From NCBI GenBank assembly GCA_035515475.1, contig DATJBF010000007.1, positions 1 through 16,700 on the forward strand: a DNA stretch of 16,700 bases. Reading direction: 5' to 3'. This DNA is from DATJBF01 sp035515475. Lineage in GTDB: Bacteria; Verrucomicrobiota; Verrucomicrobiia; Palsa-1439. A model generated the notes under the pieces. That model had not been told where the DNA came from and made no database searches. It saw only the letters and a list, made by a program, of their open reading frames with translations. A program made the translations under genes and the position numbers. Shown piece after piece: positions 1 to 6,358 of the stretch (positions are counted from its first letter, which is position 1; every line of letters starts with the position of its first letter).

Positions 1-271
1 GATAGGGCAGGGGGTGCAACCCCCAGATGCGGCGTTCCAGCCAAAACGACGTCAGCGTCAACGGGTAGTACCGCGACACCTTGAGTGACGACCAGACCTG
101 TTTCAACCCGTCGACCGACAGCATCGCCGGATTGGCGGTGAAATGGTCGTCATCGTCCCAGATGAAGCCCCCTCGCAGAGCCGGCAGGTACACCACAACC
201 GTCAGCAGCATAATCAGTGCTGCGTCGCGAATACTACCCCCAGCCCGCATTAGCGATTTCCCATCAGCCAT
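1..271 (-). CDS. TMTC-like membrane protein, N-terminal part (cut by window edge)
   Basis: The frame is open from the ATG at 271 to the left edge, giving about 90 residues of a larger protein. The N-terminus has one hydrophobic segment (residues about 15-33), then GGFIWDDDDHF, then YYPLTLTSFWLE and HPLPY. This aligns along its whole length with the N-terminus of the complete 638-residue gene upstream (GFIWDDDAH, YYPLVYTSFWLE, HPVGY), so the two are paralogues. In GT-C glycosyltransferases, to which TMTC proteins belong, an acidic pair in the first loop after the first membrane helix is part of the active site; the DDDD stretch fits that position. The gene probably continues as a multi-pass membrane domain and may end in TPRs. 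The start is uncertain: ATG at 271 (MADGKSLMRAGG) lies in repeat sequence, while ATG at 250 (MRAGGS) overlaps a short upstream frame as TAATG. It lies 22 bp downstream of the 638-residue gene, probably in one transcript. Confidence 0.75.
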   Translation of the reverse strand, partial: MADGKSLMRAGGSIRDAALIMLLTVVVYLPALRGGFIWDDDDHFTANPAMLSVDGLKQVWSSLKVSRYYPLTLTSFWLERRIWGLHPLPY

Positions 272-302
272 TTCTCATCAACCATTCTTCTATCATCGCC
301 CG
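248..302 (-). repeat. ATGG-rich repeat before the first TMTC-like gene
   Basis: On the minus strand it reads GATGATAGAAGAATGG, TTGATGAGAAATGG, CTGATGGGAAATCGCTAATG. It is nearly the same as the tract before the 638-residue gene and supplies several alternative ATG codons. Confidence 0.7.
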
Positions 303-2209
303 GCCTGTAGCCGCAACAGACTGCTCTTCGCTTCGGCGAAATCGGGGTTGATTCGCAGCGCCTGCTCATAATGCCCGATCGCCTCCTGGGTCCGGCCCAT
401 CCGTTCGAGGGCAACTCCGAGGTTGTAGTGCGCGTCGGCATAATCAGGCTTAATTCGCAGGGCTTGCTCCCAATGCCCAATCGCTTCTGCTACCCTGCCG
501 AGTCGCGCCAAGGCAAGCCCAAGGTTGTAGTGCGCGTCGGGATAATCGGGCTTGAGCGAGATTGCCCGCTCATAGTGTCGGATCGCGTCTTCGAGTTTCC
601 CCTCTTGGAACAAGGCGTTTCCCCAGTTGTTATGGGCCTGGGCAAAACCCGGCTCGAATCGCAGCGCCTGCTGCCAGTGGTCGATCGCTTCCTGTACCCG
701 GCCCACTTGCGCCAGGGCGAATCCCAGGTTGTTGTGCGCGTCGGCGTAGTCCGGCTTGATCCGCAGCGCGCGCTCGTAACAGGCAATCGCCTCGTTGAAC
801 TTCCCGACCTGCCCCAGGGCGACTCCCAAATTATTGTGCGCCTCGACGTAATCCGGTTCGTCCTGTACGGCCTGCTCGTAGTGCTGAATGGCCTCGGCGA
901 TCTTGCCGTTGTCGAACAGCAGCAAGCCGAGATTGTTGTCCGCCAGCCAGCAACCCGGATTCTTCGTCAAGGTGTCACGCCAGAGTGTTTCCTGGTCCTG
1001 ATAGATGTGAGTCTGTACCCAGGTAATCATCCCCAGCGCTAACAGAACGACCCCGGCACTCAGCGCCCCCACGTTGACGCCGACCGGCCCGGCCCGTTGC
1101 GCAACGGTCGCCCCGGCTCCGGCCGCCACGGCCATCAGCCCAATAGAGGCCACGTACTGGAAATGATCGGCCACGAACGAGTACCGAAACGGATACACAT
1201 TCAAGAACCCCAGCGCCGGCGCCAGCGTGCCGAGAAAAAACAACACGCCCACCAGCGGTCCTCGTCCGATCGATTGCCGCGCCAGCCACAACGCGGCCAA
1301 GACAACCACCGTCGCCAGCGGGAACAAGTACTGCCAGGCAGCGCCCGTGCTCACATCCCAGCGCGGGTAAATAAACGTGAGATCATGCGGCCAAAATAGC
1401 TTGCCCGCGTAAAACCACGGGACCCGTCCCGCAATCAAACAGCGTTGCCCAAACGACAACGCCCATTCCGGCCCGCTCGCCCCCAGTCGGTACCGTTCGA
1501 TCCAGGCCGTGAACAATCCCATCCCGGCTCCGAGGACAAACAGCGGCGCCAGCGCCCAGGCATCCGGCTTCTCCACGCGGCCGGCCTTCCACCATGTCAG
1601 CAACAACAACATCGCCGGCAGCGAACACGTCACCGTCTTGCTCAACAACGCGCACGCAAACAATACCAACGCCAGCCAATAGTATCGCCCCGGCCGCGTG
1701 GGCGTGACTACGGCTTTTGTCAGCGGCCGGCACCGAAGATAGGCGAGCGTGGCCAGCAGATAGAACAGACCCGAGAGAACGTTCTTGCGTTCGGTGATCC
1801 ACGCGACCGACTCCACCTGCACTGGATGCAGCGCGAACAGGGCAGCCGTCCACCACGCTCCCGGAATCTCCAGCCGACGCAGCAGGCGCCAGAGCAGAAC
1901 CGCGTTCGCGGCGTGCAACAGGACGTTGACCAGATGATACCCGACGGGGTGCAGTTTCCAGAGATGATACTCCAGCCAAAAACTGGTGTAGACCAACGGA
2001 TAATACTGTTGGGTGGCTCCCGGTCTGATCCAGATCTTCTCCAAACCATCCAGCGACCGGAGGGTTTGGTTGTTTATCACATGGGCATCATCATCCCAAA
2101 TGAACCCGGCCCGGAACACGGGGAAATACGCCGCCACCGTCAGCAACACGATGACCGCTGCGCCGCAAATGCCACTCCCAGCCCGCATTAGCGATTTGCC
2201 ATCAGCCAT
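293..2209 (-). CDS. TMTC-like integral membrane glycosyltransferase with TPR tail
   Basis: This 638-residue protein has two parts. Residues about 13-400 form a polytopic membrane domain with many hydrophobic segments. They carry GFIWDDDAH (residues 35-43), ALHPVQVESVAWITERKN (126-143) and FVADHFQYVASIG (345-357), which match the TMTC pattern (acidic loop after helix 1, HP-E-V---R-- motif, and an E/H-R/F-Y--SIG motif). Residues about 420-633 are six canonical 34-residue TPR units ending in NPDFAEAK. Animal TMTC1-4 are GT-C O-mannosyltransferases; bacterial relatives are mostly uncharacterised, so transfer of a sugar to an envelope protein is inference. Several TPR units are nearly identical in DNA (102-bp period, for example around 420-450 and 522-555), which suggests recent unit amplification. 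The start is ambiguous: ATG 2209 falls in an ATGG-rich repeat, and ATG 2188 (MRAGSG) may be the original. It is the middle member of three tandem paralogues. Confidence 0.85.
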   Translation of the reverse strand: MADGKSLMRAGSGICGAAVIVLLTVAAYFPVFRAGFIWDDDAHVINNQTLRSLDGLEKIWIRPGATQQYYPLVYTSFWLEYHLWKLHPVGYHLVNVLLHAANAVLLWRLLRRLEIPGAWWTAALFALHPVQVESVAWITERKNVLSGLFYLLATLAYLRCRPLTKAVVTPTRPGRYYWLALVLFACALLSKTVTCSLPAMLLLLTWWKAGRVEKPDAWALAPLFVLGAGMGLFTAWIERYRLGASGPEWALSFGQRCLIAGRVPWFYAGKLFWPHDLTFIYPRWDVSTGAAWQYLFPLATVVVLAALWLARQSIGRGPLVGVLFFLGTLAPALGFLNVYPFRYSFVADHFQYVASIGLMAVAAGAGATVAQRAGPVGVNVGALSAGVVLLALGMITWVQTHIYQDQETLWRDTLTKNPGCWLADNNLGLLLFDNGKIAEAIQHYEQAVQDEPDYVEAHNNLGVALGQVGKFNEAIACYERALRIKPDYADAHNNLGFALAQVGRVQEAIDHWQQALRFEPGFAQAHNNWGNALFQEGKLEDAIRHYERAISLKPDYPDAHYNLGLALARLGRVAEAIGHWEQALRIKPDYADAHYNLGVALERMGRTQEAIGHYEQALRINPDFAEAKSSLLRLQAGR

Positions 2210-2237
2210 CTTCCATCAACCATTCCTCTATCATCGC
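2186..2237 (-). repeat. ATGG-rich repeat before the second TMTC-like gene
   Basis: On the minus strand it reads GATGATAGAGGAATGG, TTGATGGAAGATGG, CTGATGGCAAATCGCTAATG. It aligns base for base, with a few changes, with 248-302. Confidence 0.7.
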
Positions 2238-2250
2238 CGCGGCCGCGCCG

Positions 2251-2328
2251 TTGGTAGGGACACGCTCCGGTCGTTGGTAGGGACGCGCTCCAGCGCGTCC
2301 GTGGCCCCGCCGGAGCGGGGCCCTACCA
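2251..2328 (+). repeat. REP-like palindromic element, intergenic
   Basis: It lies between the two complete TMTC-like genes. It starts TTGGTAGGG and ends CCCTACCA. It holds a partial first arm, then GTTGGTAGGGACGCGC with partner GCGCGTCC, then the second hairpin CCCCGC-CGGA-GCGGGG. ATGG-rich repeats lie on both sides. Confidence 0.85.
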
Positions 2329-2331
2329 GAC

Positions 2332-2358
2332 TCCTGTTTTTCATGAACCATCTCCCAT
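2332..2358 (-). repeat. ATGG-rich repeat after the third TMTC-like gene
   Basis: On the minus strand it reads GGAGATGGGAGATGGTTCAT followed by GAAAAACAGG, shortly after the stop codon at 2365. With 2186-2237 it surrounds a REP-like copy. Confidence 0.6.
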
Positions 2359-2364
2359 CTCCGC

Positions 2365-4227
2365 TTATTTCGTCCCCCGCAACTGCGCCAACTGCTTCTT
2401 GGCCGCGGCAAAATCTGGGTTCAGCCGAACCGCGTCCTCGTATTGCATGATGGCGTCATCGATTCTCCCGACTTGCGCCAGGACCGTCCCGAGATTGTAA
2501 TGTGCCTCGGCATCATCGGGGTTCGTCAGCACCACGCGTTCGAACTCGTCGATCGCTTCGGGCAACTGGCCGGCCTGAGCGAAGGCCGCCCCCAGATTGT
2601 TGTGCGCATCCATGTCGCGGGGCTTGTATTCCAGCGCCTCCTCGAAACGTCGAATCGCCTCCGACACACGACCTGCTTTCACCAGGGCGAACCCCAGATT
2701 GTTGAGCGCCTCGGTAAAATCGGGCCGGATCTTCAGCGCCTGCTCGTAATGGGCAATGGCTTCCGGTAGCCGATTCGCCTGCACGAGCGCCGCCGCCAAA
2801 CTGTATTGGGCCCAGGCATAATCGGGCTGGAGCCGCACCGCTTCCTCGAATTGGTCGATGGCCTCTTGGACCCGGCCCAGTCCGGTCAACGTTACCCCCA
2901 AATTGTAATGCACGGCCGGATCGTTGGGACACTTGGCCACCGAGTCGACCCGGATGACAAGCTCGCTCTGGTAATCCCGATTGCGGCGCCAGGTGAGGAA
3001 TCCCAGTCCCATCGCCGCCAGCACCGTCAACACCGCCAGGCCGCGCAGCCCCGCCAGCCCCGTCCGGCGCCCAACCAGCGAATACAAACCCAGCGCTACA
3101 ACGACCACGACGATTGCCAACGGCAGGTACATCCGGTGTTCGTGCATCAGATCCTGCAGCGGGACCAGGCTCGAGCTCGGCGCCAGGATCAGGAAAAACC
3201 ATGCGCCCACAAATCCCCACGGAGAGTTCTTCGTCAGTGCCCAAACGGTCGCTCCCACGAGGACCGCCACCGCCAGCGCGGACGGCAGAATTCTGGCCCA
3301 CGTTGCGGCAATGGGCCAGCCCCGATCCAAGCACAACGGGGACGGCCACACGGCCAGCCGCAAGTAATGGAGGACCACCCCGGGCTCGGTCGCCAAATAT
3401 CCCCACCGGGTAATGCCCATGTGTTGCGCGTTCATCGAGGCGTAACCAAAAATGTTTCCCGCCGCCAACACAAACCCCAGCAGGACCCAGGTCCCCGCCA
3501 GCGCAAGATACAGCCGCCAACGCCGTTGCCATGCCTCACGGAACGATCCCGATACGAACGTCCGGTCGTACAACAGCACCATCACCGGCGCCGTTACCAT
3601 GACCTCCTTGCTGATCATGCCCAGCGCGCAGGCCGCCACCGACAACCCATACCACAGCCGGCTCCGCAGCTCCCATGAACCATCTCCCATGAACCATTTC
3701 TCATTTCCCATGGGTGCCGCTTCGGCCCCCCGGATGAAGCAATAAAGCGTCAGCAGGTAAAACAACCCCATCATCGATTCGGCCCGCTGAACGACGTACG
3801 TCACAGCTTCGGTCTGCAACGGATGTACCGTCCAGAGAACGGCAACGGCCAGTGCCAATCCGTTGGCCGCCGCCCCGAACCCCGACACTAGTGGCGGGGA
3901 CAGCAACGTCCGACGCACGATTCCCAACAGGGTCAAACCGGTGAGGATATGAACGATCAGGTTGAACGCGTGATAGCCCCACACGTTGTAGCCGCCAAGG
4001 GCATAATTGACGGCCAGCGACAGATTGATCAACGGACGGCCTTCGACCGTGAGTCCACCTTGCTGGGGAGGCGACAATGGCTCCCAGATCGGCCAGAGAT
4101 GACGGATCGTCTCGTTCTCGAGAATCGACCGGACGTCGTCACTGAGGAACGCACCCGTGAAGCTGTTGTGGTATGCCAGGAGACCCGCCGCTACCACCAG
4201 CAACGGGATCAGCTTCTGTCGTTTCAT
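2365..4227 (-). CDS. TMTC-like integral membrane glycosyltransferase with TPR tail, divergent paralogue
   Basis: This 620-residue protein has the same architecture as its downstream neighbour but is clearly diverged. The N-terminal membrane domain carries FTGAFLSDDVRS (residues 23-34, acidic pair D30-D31), VHPLQTEAVTYVVQRAE (134-150) and MHEHRMYLPLAI (361-372), the three TMTC/GT-C landmarks. Residues about 437-612 are five TPR units. A GT-C sugar transferase acting on the outer face of the membrane is the best family-based guess; donor and acceptor are unknown. Residues about 172-186 (APMGNEKWFMGDGSWEL) do not look like the surrounding membrane protein. They are an ATGG-type repeat read in frame within the loop between two hydrophobic segments. 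No convincing Shine-Dalgarno sequence precedes the ATG at 4227. The gene is the most upstream of the three tandem paralogues; a REP-like element fills the 155-bp gap to the next. Confidence 0.85.
   Translation of the reverse strand: MKRQKLIPLLVVAAGLLAYHNSFTGAFLSDDVRSILENETIRHLWPIWEPLSPPQQGGLTVEGRPLINLSLAVNYALGGYNVWGYHAFNLIVHILTGLTLLGIVRRTLLSPPLVSGFGAAANGLALAVAVLWTVHPLQTEAVTYVVQRAESMMGLFYLLTLYCFIRGAEAAPMGNEKWFMGDGSWELRSRLWYGLSVAACALGMISKEVMVTAPVMVLLYDRTFVSGSFREAWQRRWRLYLALAGTWVLLGFVLAAGNIFGYASMNAQHMGITRWGYLATEPGVVLHYLRLAVWPSPLCLDRGWPIAATWARILPSALAVAVLVGATVWALTKNSPWGFVGAWFFLILAPSSSLVPLQDLMHEHRMYLPLAIVVVVVALGLYSLVGRRTGLAGLRGLAVLTVLAAMGLGFLTWRRNRDYQSELVIRVDSVAKCPNDPAVHYNLGVTLTGLGRVQEAIDQFEEAVRLQPDYAWAQYSLAAALVQANRLPEAIAHYEQALKIRPDFTEALNNLGFALVKAGRVSEAIRRFEEALEYKPRDMDAHNNLGAAFAQAGQLPEAIDEFERVVLTNPDDAEAHYNLGTVLAQVGRIDDAIMQYEDAVRLNPDFAAAKKQLAQLRGTK
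3671..3714 (-). repeat. ATGG-rich repeat inside the 620-residue TMTC-like gene
   Basis: On the minus strand it reads CCATGGGAAATGAGAAATGG, TTCATGGGAGATGG, TTCATGGGAG. It is read in frame as MGNEKWFMGDGSWE in a loop between two hydrophobic segments. Confidence 0.75.
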
Positions 4228-4273
4228 GCGGGAAACCAGTCTAAGCGAAACCGAGGATGCCCGCCAGCCGAGA

Positions 4274-4367
4274 TTGGTAGGGCCGCCACGGACACGCGGT
4301 AGGGCCCCGACTCGGAGTCGGGGCTACGGACACGACGTGGACACGCCGGACCGCAGTCCCTACCAAC
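4274..4367 (+). repeat. REP-like palindromic element, mosaic copy
   Basis: It lies between the first TMTC-like gene and the acyl-CoA ligase gene. It has TTGGTAGGG and CCCTACCAA ends but a rearranged interior, including the extra hairpin CCCCGACTC-GGAGTCGGGG and two arms of GGACACG type. It looks like several partial units joined. Confidence 0.8.
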
Positions 4368-4382
4368 GACGCGTCCCTGGTG

Positions 4383-4486
4383 CTCCGTCAACGTTCATCA
4401 GAAGCGTGCGGGGATGGCGAAGTTTACCCGCCTCTGGCGGCGCCGCAGGCGACCAGGGCTCCTGCTGAGCCGCAGCGTTGACGGAG
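4383..4486. repeat. 104-bp segment with 11-bp terminal inverted repeat
   Basis: CTCCGTCAACG at 4383-4393 is perfectly matched by CGTTGACGGAG at 4476-4486. The interior has partial palindromes around TGGCGGCGCCGCAGG. It is unrelated to the TTGGTAGGG family and has no coding content I accept. It may be a second type of small non-autonomous element. Confidence 0.5.
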
Positions 4487-4503
4487 AAACCGGCCGGCTC
4501 GCC

Positions 4504-4520
4504 GGGAGGCTCGCCCTCCC
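4504..4520 (-). terminator. possible terminator hairpin after the acyl-CoA ligase gene
   Basis: GGGAGG-CTCGC-CCTCCC lies 20 bp past the ligase stop codon. There is no T-run on the minus strand after it, so it could equally be another palindromic repeat. Confidence 0.3.
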
Positions 4521-4539
4521 AATCAAGGTTGACCGGGCA

Positions 4540-6174
4540 CTAGACCCGCTTCTTCAACTCGAGCTTGGCGATCTTGCCCGTCGCGGTCCGGGGCAGGGCG
4601 TCCATGATGCGGACCTCGCGCGGCATCTTGTAATCCGCCAGACGGTCCCGGCAGAACTTCAGGATCTCATTCGGATCGAGCGTCGCCCCCTCCACCGGGC
4701 TGACAAACGCCATCGGGACTTCGCCCCGTTTTTCATCGGCCTTGGCGACGACGGCGGCTTCGCGCACGCTCGGGAACTGGTGCAACACTTCCTCGATCTC
4801 GCGCGGGTAAACGTTCAGACCCCGCACCAACAGCATCTCTTTGCGGCGATCGACAATGTAAATGTAGCCGTCCTCGTCTTTCTTGCCCATGTCGCCCGTG
4901 TGCAGCCAGCCGCTGCGCAACGTCGACGCCGTCTCCTCGGGATGATTGTAATAACCCCGCATCACGTTCGGGCCGCGCACGACGATTTCGCCAACCTGCC
5001 CCGGCGGCAATTCGCGGTCGTGATCGTCGAATACCTTCACCTCGACGTCGGGCAGCGGCAAGCCGACCGACCCGGCTTTGCGGACGCCTTTCCACGGATT
5101 GAAGGAGACGACCGGCGACGCCTCGCTCAAGCCATAGCCCTCCAACAACGGGAACCGCATCTTGCGCTCGAACGCGTCCAATGTCTCGCGGGGGAGGGGA
5201 GCCGCGCCGGACACGGCCATCCGCAGCTTCAACACCCAATGCAGCCAGAACGGGATTTTCGCCTCGGCCAGCGCCTGGAATATCTGCGGTATCCCGACGA
5301 AGATCGTCGCCCGGTTCATGATGATTTCCCGCATCGCAGCCTTGAGCGGGTGAATCGACTTGATCAGCACGATCCCCGCCCCCATCGACAGCGGCGTGAA
5401 AATGCCCACCGTCAACATGAAACTGTGGAACATCGGCAACAGCAACGTCAGCCGATCGTCCGTCGTTTCCTCCAGCGCCTTGATGCAACTGCCCACGTTG
5501 GCAGCGATGTTGCCATGGGTGAGCAGCGCGCCCTTGGGTTTGCCGGTCGTGCCCGAGGTGTAAATGATGACCGCCAGGTCGTCGGGCGAAATCGCCGGCC
5601 AGGTGGGAAGTCGACGCGGTGCGTCGGTTAGGTTGTTGGTAGGGACACGCTCCGGCTGTGTTGGTAGGGACACGCGGAGCCTGTCCCGAGCGAAGTCGAA
5701 GGGGCGTGTCCAGGCCGCGCCGGAGCGCGGCCCTACCCTGTCCGTGGCGCCGACTCCGAGTCGGGGTCCTGCCGATTTCAGGGCGAGGCTCTCCAACGGC
5801 ACCACCGTAACCCGCTCCAGCTTGCCGGTCACTTCATCGAAATCGGGCGATGTCACCAGACACCTCAGTTGGCAATCGTCCAGGATATGCTGGATTTCCG
5901 GCGCCTTGAGAAACGTGTTGATGGGCACAACCGTCGCGCCCAACTTCAGGACGGCGTACAACACGTAAATGAATTCGGGCGAGTTCTTGAGGAGTATGCC
6001 GACCCGGTCGCCTTTGCCGATGGCGTGGTCGGCCTGCAAAGCAGCGCCGTAAACGTTGATCTGCGCCGCAATGTCCGCGTTGGTGATCCGTTCCTTGCCC
6101 CACAACACCGCCACCCGACGCGGTTGCGCCGCCGCCACGGCGTCGAAACGGGCAATGACGGTTGGCTCAGTCAT
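4540..6174 (-). CDS. AMP-dependent long-chain fatty acid--CoA ligase-like enzyme, with in-frame repeat insertion
   Basis: This 544-residue ANL-superfamily enzyme would activate a carboxylic acid (probably a fatty acid) to acyl-AMP and then acyl-CoA. Visible motifs in order are the P-loop IIYTSGTTGKPKG (203-215), GYGLSEASPV (346-355), SGWLHTGDMGKKDEDGY (421-437), VDRRKEMLLVRGLNVYPREIE (441-461, hinge and A8 region), and PRTATGKIAK (528-537) with the catalytic lysine near residue 534. Order and spacing are normal for FadD-like ligases. Residues about 134-183, between the N-terminal subdomain (ending near VVPLESL) and PDDLAVIIYTSG, are anomalous. They contain RSGAAWTRPFDFARDRLR and RVPTNN, which are translated REP-like repeat (5635-5774), yet the frame stays open. 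Another repeat copy begins directly before the ATG at 6174 and may have replaced the native ribosome-binding site. Substrate cannot be told from sequence; other acyl chains or aromatic acids are possible. Confidence 0.9.
   Translation of the reverse strand: MTEPTVIARFDAVAAAQPRRVAVLWGKERITNADIAAQINVYGAALQADHAIGKGDRVGILLKNSPEFIYVLYAVLKLGATVVPINTFLKAPEIQHILDDCQLRCLVTSPDFDEVTGKLERVTVVPLESLALKSAGPRLGVGATDRVGPRSGAAWTRPFDFARDRLRVSLPTQPERVPTNNLTDAPRRLPTWPAISPDDLAVIIYTSGTTGKPKGALLTHGNIAANVGSCIKALEETTDDRLTLLLPMFHSFMLTVGIFTPLSMGAGIVLIKSIHPLKAAMREIIMNRATIFVGIPQIFQALAEAKIPFWLHWVLKLRMAVSGAAPLPRETLDAFERKMRFPLLEGYGLSEASPVVSFNPWKGVRKAGSVGLPLPDVEVKVFDDHDRELPPGQVGEIVVRGPNVMRGYYNHPEETASTLRSGWLHTGDMGKKDEDGYIYIVDRRKEMLLVRGLNVYPREIEEVLHQFPSVREAAVVAKADEKRGEVPMAFVSPVEGATLDPNEILKFCRDRLADYKMPREVRIMDALPRTATGKIAKLELKKRV
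5635..5774 (+). repeat. REP-like element inside the acyl-CoA ligase gene
   Basis: It consists of a partial arm (TTGGTAGGGACACGCTCCGG), then a full unit carrying the GAGCGAAGTCGAAGG loop module and ending CCCTACC, then a CCGACTCCGAGTCGGGG hairpin remnant. The gene reads the complementary strand without a stop codon. Confidence 0.9.
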
Positions 6175-6175
6175 G

Positions 6176-6350
6176 GGTCCAGGCCGCGCTCCACGTCGTT
6201 GGTAGGGACACGCGGAGCCTGTCCTGAGCGAAGTCGAAGGGGCGTGTCCACGTCGTTGGTAGGGACGCGCTCCGGCGTGTCCAAGCTGCGCCGGAGCGCA
6301 GCCCTACCGGTCCCTGGGGGACGCGCTCCGGCGCGTCCAATCTGCCCCGC
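6176..6350 (+). repeat. REP-like element cluster before the acyl-CoA ligase gene
   Basis: Fragments and one full unit fill the entire gap between the lipoprotein stop and the ligase start. The first fragment touches the ligase start codon. The full part runs from TTGGTAGGG (6199) through the CTGAGCGAAGTCGAAGG module to GCAGCCCTACC (6308), then a further GGACGCGC-TCCG-GCGCGTCC hairpin. Confidence 0.88.
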
Positions 6351-6358
6351 CGTGCATT

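Noticed and set aside
310..950. 102-bp tandem DNA repeats as a minisatellite
   Set aside because: The period equals one 34-residue TPR unit, so coding repeats explain it, although their DNA similarity is noted separately.
1445..2191. 248-codon open frame on the plus strand
   Set aside because: It is antisense to the TMTC-like gene, low-complexity Arg/Gln-rich, with no motif.
4414..5631. 405-codon open frame on the plus strand
   Set aside because: It is antisense to the acyl-CoA ligase and rich in Arg/His/Gln. The ligase motifs decide the coding strand.
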